Positions 60,421 to 64,000 of a DNA stretch of 64,000 bases are shown piece after piece. A model generated the notes under the pieces. That model was not told the origin of the DNA, did no database searches, and was given only the letters and a program-made list of their open reading frames with translations. The first letter of the stretch is position 1. Every line of letters starts with the position of its first letter. Position numbers and translations under genes: made by a program. The DNA lies in NCBI RefSeq assembly GCF_008830225.1, contig NZ_WAIE01000003.1, positions 62,001 through 126,000 on the forward strand, read 5' to 3'. This DNA is from Pseudodesulfovibrio senegalensis (lineage in GTDB: Bacteria > Desulfobacterota > Desulfovibrionia > Desulfovibrionales > Desulfovibrionaceae).

Positions 60421-60682
60421 CGGGGGGGGCAGGGCTCTGCCCTGCACCCGCAAGGGACACGTCCCTTGACCCTTTTCTGTTGTGCATTCTTCGAATGCAC
60501 AACAGGGTGGAGAAAGGGGCGGAGAAAATGTTTGGACAGCTTCTTTCCTGTTTTTTCAAGTAGTTTTTACGTCAGCCCCAAACGACTGCGGCCCGTCCTG
60601 CAAAAGCAGGGCGGGCCGCAGCGCCAAAAGGTTTTGGTGGAGGGGTTTGGGGAGGCCCCTTTTTCAAAAGGGGCCTCCCCAA
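60421..60682. repeat. cluster of intergenic hairpins between the PqqD-like gene and fabD
   Basis: The 324 bases 60377-60700 hold no gene. Seen from left: GCAGGG/CCCTGC (60429-60445), AAGGGAC/GTCCCTT (60453-60468), CTGTTGTGCATTC/GAATGCACAACAG (60477-60505), CTGCGGCCCG..CCTGC/GCAGG..CGGGCCGCAG (60586-60621), and a perfect 17-base stem TTGGGGAGGCCCCTTTT/AAAAGGGGCCTCCCCAA (60647-60682). The first two resemble repetitive extragenic elements common in Desulfovibrio genomes. The last two probably terminate the convergent genes. Confidence 0.7.
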
Positions 60683-60700
60683 CTCTTTCCCGTAAAAATT

Positions 60701-61618
60701 TTACAGGTCGGCCAGCGAGCCGATGGCCGCGCCGGTCCAGTCCTCGTTCTTGCCCTTGAAGTTGGGCTTGAGCATCTTCTGGAGCACGCCCTTGGGGCCG
60801 ATCTCCGTGAAGGTGCGGATGCCGTCGTTCCACATGGAGGCCAGCGTCTGTACCCAGAGCACGGAAGAGGTCATCTGCTTCTGCATGATTTCGGCGATGG
60901 CTTCGGGGGCCTGCTCGGGGAGTCCGGTGGCGTTGCAGTAGACCGGGAAGGCGGGCGCGTTCCAGTCCAGCTTTTTGAGCAGCCCGGCGAACTCGTCGGC
61001 GGCCTCGTTGATGAGCGGGGAATGGAATGCGCCGGATACGGCCAGCTTGATGCAGCGGCCCTTGTTCTGCTTGGCCAGATCAGCGGCCGCGTCCAGAGCT
61101 TCCTGTTCGCCGGAGATGACGAACTGGCCCGGGGTGTTGTAGTTGGCGATGCGCAGTTCCTTGCCGGAAGCGTCCACGGCCTTGTCCACGATTTCGGCCA
61201 CGGCGTCCTGTTCCAGCTTGAGCACGGCGGCCATGCCGTGTCCCTCGCGTCCGGCCTCGGCCATGAGCCTGCCCCGGATGCATACGGCCTTGACCGCATG
61301 GCGCGGGGAGAGCACTCCGGCGGCAGAGAGCGCCGCGAATTCACCCAGGCTGTGTCCGGCGGCGGCCAGCGGTTCCAGCGAGCCTGCGCAGGCCTGCCAC
61401 AAGGTCAGGTTGACCACGGTCAGTGCCGGCTGCAGGGCGCGGGTGTCGGCCATGTCCGCGTCGGTGCCGTCCCAATAGATTTCCCTGAGCGGCAGCCCGG
61501 ATTCCTGTTCCGCGTATTTCCAGAGGTCCAGCGCTTCGGCGGACGCTTCGGCAGCGTCGCGGCCCATGCCCTGTTCCTGCGATCCCTGACCGGGAAAAAG
61601 CAGTGCTGTCTTGGTCAT
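60701..61618 (-). CDS. fabD: malonyl-CoA:ACP transacylase FabD
   Basis: 305 residues from MTKTALLFPG; the start is chosen because AGGAG lies seven bases upstream, while the ATG six bases earlier abuts the site. Motifs: FPGQGSQEQGMG (8-19), AAGHSLGEFAALSAAG (about 86-101) with the catalytic Ser, and SGAFHSPLINEA (about 194-205) with the catalytic His. It loads malonyl groups on acyl carrier protein for fatty-acid synthesis. No other fab gene is in the window. Confidence 0.93.
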   Translation of the reverse strand: MTKTALLFPGQGSQEQGMGRDAAEASAEALDLWKYAEQESGLPLREIYWDGTDADMADTRALQPALTVVNLTLWQACAGSLEPLAAAGHSLGEFAALSAAGVLSPRHAVKAVCIRGRLMAEAGREGHGMAAVLKLEQDAVAEIVDKAVDASGKELRIANYNTPGQFVISGEQEALDAAADLAKQNKGRCIKLAVSGAFHSPLINEAADEFAGLLKKLDWNAPAFPVYCNATGLPEQAPEAIAEIMQKQMTSSVLWVQTLASMWNDGIRTFTEIGPKGVLQKMLKPNFKGKNEDWTGAAIGSLADL

Positions 61619-61755
61619 ATTCATTCTCCTGAGTGGAATTGATGCTGTTTGATGGCGGGAACGTATGCACAAAAAAGGATCGTGTAAAGTGGGGGGCGGG
61701 CAAACGCCCGTTTGAACGCTTGCCCGCCCCGCATGACGTACTGCAACAAAAACGA

Positions 61756-62367
61756 TTACTGGCCGCGTACTTCCCGCACAAGGTCGCTCAGGGGTTGTCC
61801 GCCGGGCGTGGTGGCTTTGGGGTTCTGTTTCAATATGCCTTCCCAGACGGCCAGGGCCTCCTGCTTGCGGTTCAGGTCGTGCAGCAGCACGATGCCCTTG
61901 TTGAAGCACGCGGTCATGTGGGCGGGGTCCAGCGCCGTAGCCTTTTCAAAGGATTGCACGGCCTTTGCAAATTGCCCGGTGCGGCGATACATGACGCCCA
62001 GATCGGACCACAGGTTGGCGTTGCCCGGGTCCAGCGCAAGGGCTTTCTCATAGGTGCCCACGGCCTTGGCGGGCATATTGTTGTCAAAATAGTAATGACC
62101 CAGCCGGGCCCATGCTCCGGGATCGTCCGGGTGTGCGGCCGCCGTCGATTCAAGCCGCGCCTGAGTGGGGTCGGGCCGTGTCTGCGGCATGTCGGCGGGC
62201 GCTGACGGGGGCGGAGCCGACTGCTGATGACGGTTTGCCTGCATGATCAGGGTTACGGCGTTGCCGGCAAACACGCCGATCATGAGCGCGGCAAACACCA
62301 GCAGCGCGCACGTGGAGCGGCGGACCGTTTTCTGGCTGCTGTGGCCGGATTCGTGCTGTGATTCCAT
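61756..62367 (-). CDS. membrane-anchored TPR protein
   Basis: 203 residues from MESQHESGHS; GGAGAG precedes the ATG. A membrane segment (about 22-42, LLVFAALMIGVFAGNAVTLI) is followed by a Pro-rich linker and three TPR-like pairs (GAWARLGHYYFDNNMPAKAV, NLWSDLGVMYRRTGQFAKAV, TACFNKGIVLLHDLNRKQEA). The C-terminal TPR domain should face the periplasm and bind partners; related proteins act in cytochrome c maturation (CcmH/NrfG type) but no such genes are adjacent. A TATACT/ATGACA pair at 62384-62412 could be its promoter, though it would give a very short leader. Confidence 0.75.
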   Translation of the reverse strand: MESQHESGHSSQKTVRRSTCALLVFAALMIGVFAGNAVTLIMQANRHQQSAPPPSAPADMPQTRPDPTQARLESTAAAHPDDPGAWARLGHYYFDNNMPAKAVGTYEKALALDPGNANLWSDLGVMYRRTGQFAKAVQSFEKATALDPAHMTACFNKGIVLLHDLNRKQEALAVWEGILKQNPKATTPGGQPLSDLVREVRGQ

Positions 62368-62526
62368 GAAACTCTCCGCGTAAAGTATACTGACAAAGTG
62401 TGAAAATGTCATTTCGCATGGAACCCGGCAAAAGGCAATACGGGGCCGTTTTTTTATGCTTGCCGGGTTGCGTTGAAATGCTTATCGTTTTTTTTGAGCC
62501 ACCGCCACACATGTATGGAGATAGTC

Positions 62527-63378
62527 ATGAGCGAAATGTTCGGCACCAATGTGCCGTTTTACAAGATGCAGGGATGCGGCAACGATTTTGTTGTCATCGA
62601 TAACCGGGAGCTGGGCCTGAGCCGGGCGGAAATGCCGCGCTGGGCCGAGAAAATCTGTGCGCGGGCCTTTGGCATTTGCGCGGACGGCCTGTTTTTCATT
62701 GACGAAGCCCCCGAGGATTCCGGGCTGGATTACTGCTGGCATTTCTATAACAACGACGGCAGCCGCGCCGAAATGTGCGGCAATGCCTCACGCTGCGCGG
62801 GCAGGCTGACCTATACGCTGGACATCGCCCCGGCCGAGCATGTTTTCGGCACGGACGCCGGGCCGATTCGGGCCAAGGTCATTACCGAAGGACCGGAGCG
62901 CGGACAGGTCAAGGTGCAGCTTACGCCGCCCAAGGACACGCAGACCGGCATCGAACTTTCTGCGGACGGACGCGACCTGACCGTGCATTACGTGGACACC
63001 GGCGTTCCCCATGTTGTCGTGTTCGTGGACGACGTGCAGGCCGAGGACATCAAGGCCCTCGGTGCGGCCATCCGCTACCATGAACGGTTTGCTCCGGCCG
63101 GGACCAACGTGAACATCGCGCAGGTCAAGGACAAGGAGACCATCCTGTTGCGCACCTACGAGCGCGGCGTGGAGGACGAAACCTATGCCTGCGGCACGGG
63201 CGCGGCCGCCACGCAGTTCCTTGCCCGGGAACTGGGCCTGACCGATTCTGCCGCACGCCTGACCACCAGCGGCGGCGAGGTGCTGACCGTTTCCGTCGAG
63301 GATGGACAGGTCTTTTTGCAGGGCGCTGCGGAGTTGACGTTCAGCGGCGATTTGTATCTGGACGCGGTTGGTTTGTAG
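62527..63378 (+). CDS. dapF: diaminopimelate epimerase DapF
   Basis: 283 residues from MSEMFGTNVP. The first catalytic Cys lies in FYNNDGSRAEMCGNASRCAG (about 77-96) and the second in YACGTGAAATQFLA (about 220-233). The opening FYKMQGCGNDFVVID (about 11-25) is the family signature. The enzyme converts LL- to meso-diaminopimelate for lysine and peptidoglycan. Length is normal. A strong terminator follows. Confidence 0.94.
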   Translation: MSEMFGTNVPFYKMQGCGNDFVVIDNRELGLSRAEMPRWAEKICARAFGICADGLFFIDEAPEDSGLDYCWHFYNNDGSRAEMCGNASRCAGRLTYTLDIAPAEHVFGTDAGPIRAKVITEGPERGQVKVQLTPPKDTQTGIELSADGRDLTVHYVDTGVPHVVVFVDDVQAEDIKALGAAIRYHERFAPAGTNVNIAQVKDKETILLRTYERGVEDETYACGTGAAATQFLARELGLTDSAARLTTSGGEVLTVSVEDGQVFLQGAAELTFSGDLYLDAVGL

Positions 63379-63400
63379 TTTTTTCCCCTTGGAAGAACGA

Positions 63401-63429
63401 GGGAAGGATTTGATCCTTCCCTCTTTTTT
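63401..63429 (+). terminator. rho-independent terminator after dapF
   Basis: Arms GGGAAGGAT (63401-63409) and ATCCTTCCC (63413-63421), followed by TCTTTTTTT. Confidence 0.9.
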
Positions 63430-63477
63430 TGTGCCTTGGGTATGGATGAACCATGGACGGGCATGGCTGGGATGCGC

Positions 63478-64000
63478 CTATGCGGGGGCGGAAGACGTGC
63501 CGTCGCAGCATCCTGATTCGGAAAGGATACAGAAGGCTTCGCGTGCCTCGTCGCTGCCGATGATGGCGATCCTGTCGCCGCCGCGGAAAACGAAACCGGC
63601 ACCGGGGTTGGTCTGCAGGACGCCGTCCCGGACAACGCCGACAATGGTGGCGCCGGTGTGTTTTCGGATGTTGGCGTCGTCGATGGACAGGTTTGTCAGC
63701 CCGCCCTGTTCAGGCAGCCGGACCCATTGCAGGTCGAATTCGCGTTCTGCGCTCCGCAGCTGGGAAAGCTCCCGGTAGTCCTGATCCTTGCCGCACATCT
63801 GGGAGTAGATTTCCTGCCGTATGGCGTCTGTCCTGCGCAGGATTTCCATGGGCGACATGTTCAGGTGGCGCAGGGACTGACGCGCCATTTCCAGACTCCC
63901 TTCCAGTTCCGGCAGCGCTGTTCCCGAGACGCCCAGCGCATGCATTTTCACGACTTCGTCATGCCCGGAAGAGCGTGTGACGATTCCGACGCTGGCGTGT
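63478..64000 (-). CDS. RCK (TrkA-C) domain end of a monovalent-cation transport protein
   Basis: Partial, running off the right edge; about 173 C-terminal residues are visible. HASVGIVTRSSGHDEVVKMH at the edge, then LPELEGSLEMARQSLRHLNM, fits the end of an RCK/TrkA-N domain of a CPA2/KefB-type antiporter. The last 90 residues (FDLQWVRLPEQGGLTNLSID, then ANIRKHTGATIVGVVRDGVL and FRGGDRIAIIGSDEAREAF) are a TrkA-C domain that binds a regulatory ligand. The membrane part would lie outside the window. Confidence 0.72.
   Translation of the reverse strand, partial: HASVGIVTRSSGHDEVVKMHALGVSGTALPELEGSLEMARQSLRHLNMSPMEILRRTDAIRQEIYSQMCGKDQDYRELSQLRSAEREFDLQWVRLPEQGGLTNLSIDDANIRKHTGATIVGVVRDGVLQTNPGAGFVFRGGDRIAIIGSDEAREAFCILSESGCCDGTSSAPA

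Noticed and set aside
62384-62412. ATGACA-17-TATACT promoter on the minus strand
   Set aside because: A good match, but it would start the transcript only about ten bases before the TPR start codon, overlapping the ribosome site; noted in that gene's entry only.

Overview
The window looks like a chromosome segment of a high-GC, Gram-negative, flagellated and chemotactic bacterium, most likely a Desulfovibrio/Pseudodesulfovibrio-type sulfate reducer (Desulfobacterota). This is inferred from gene content and style: dense sensory genes (two chemoreceptors, GGDEF/EAL proteins, two SpoIIE-type phosphatases), FmdE next to a metal-chelate ABC transporter, FlgE behind a sigma-54 promoter, FlgM behind a sigma-28-like promoter, and an AhpD-like protein. 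No rRNA, tRNA, CRISPR array, insertion sequence, integrase or replication origin was recognised.

Layout. 1-322: start of a chemoreceptor. 544-10,451: podovirus-type late genes on the + strand (holin-like pair, large terminase plus one small gene, then capsid, two small proteins, portal, Bbp19-like protein, scaffold). Two minus-strand genes interrupt them: a TPR lipoprotein and a very unusual 610-residue Gly-rich/Asn-rich fibrous protein. A rho-independent terminator follows the scaffold gene. 10,563-28,182: about 18 kb of ordinary chromosomal genes: HDAC-like deacetylase plus HyuA, alpha/beta hydrolase plus MlaA, exonuclease III, a 29-residue membrane peptide, an HI0933-type flavoprotein, a chemoreceptor, SlyX plus a cupin, FmdE plus a FecBCD-type transporter, an EamA exporter, a cyclase-family hydrolase and a Dus enzyme. 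28,368-33,788: the missing tail half of the podovirus (tail-tube-like protein, coiled-coil protein, T7-type fibre, SPRY receptor-binding protein, tail-assembly chaperone), again closed by a terminator.

33,838-46,000: thermonuclease, an active-looking GGDEF-EAL protein and a degenerate GGDEF protein, periplasmic and lipoproteins, a 3D-domain protein, a glycosyltransferase, an HPt protein, a Skp-like lipoprotein, FlgE and a TPR protein. 45,542-50,700: CgeB-like glycosyltransferase, FlgM, a P-loop kinase/methyltransferase fusion, Era and an AhpD-like protein. 50,773-58,399: an ABC exporter with a large insertion in its ATPase domain plus a cyclic-nucleotide-binding protein, then a partner-switching module (fused phosphatase/anti-sigma kinase, STAS protein, second phosphatase). 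58,512-64,000: exported protein, unknown protein plus PqqD-like protein, a cluster of hairpin repeats, FabD, TPR protein, DapF and the end of an RCK-domain transport protein.

The most interesting feature is the pair of phage blocks. Placed end to end they read as one nearly complete podoviral late operon, yet housekeeping genes separate them, and no integrase, repressor, replication or endolysin gene is visible in the 64 kb. This is what a domesticated particle such as a gene transfer agent would look like; a prophage split by rearrangement is the main alternative.
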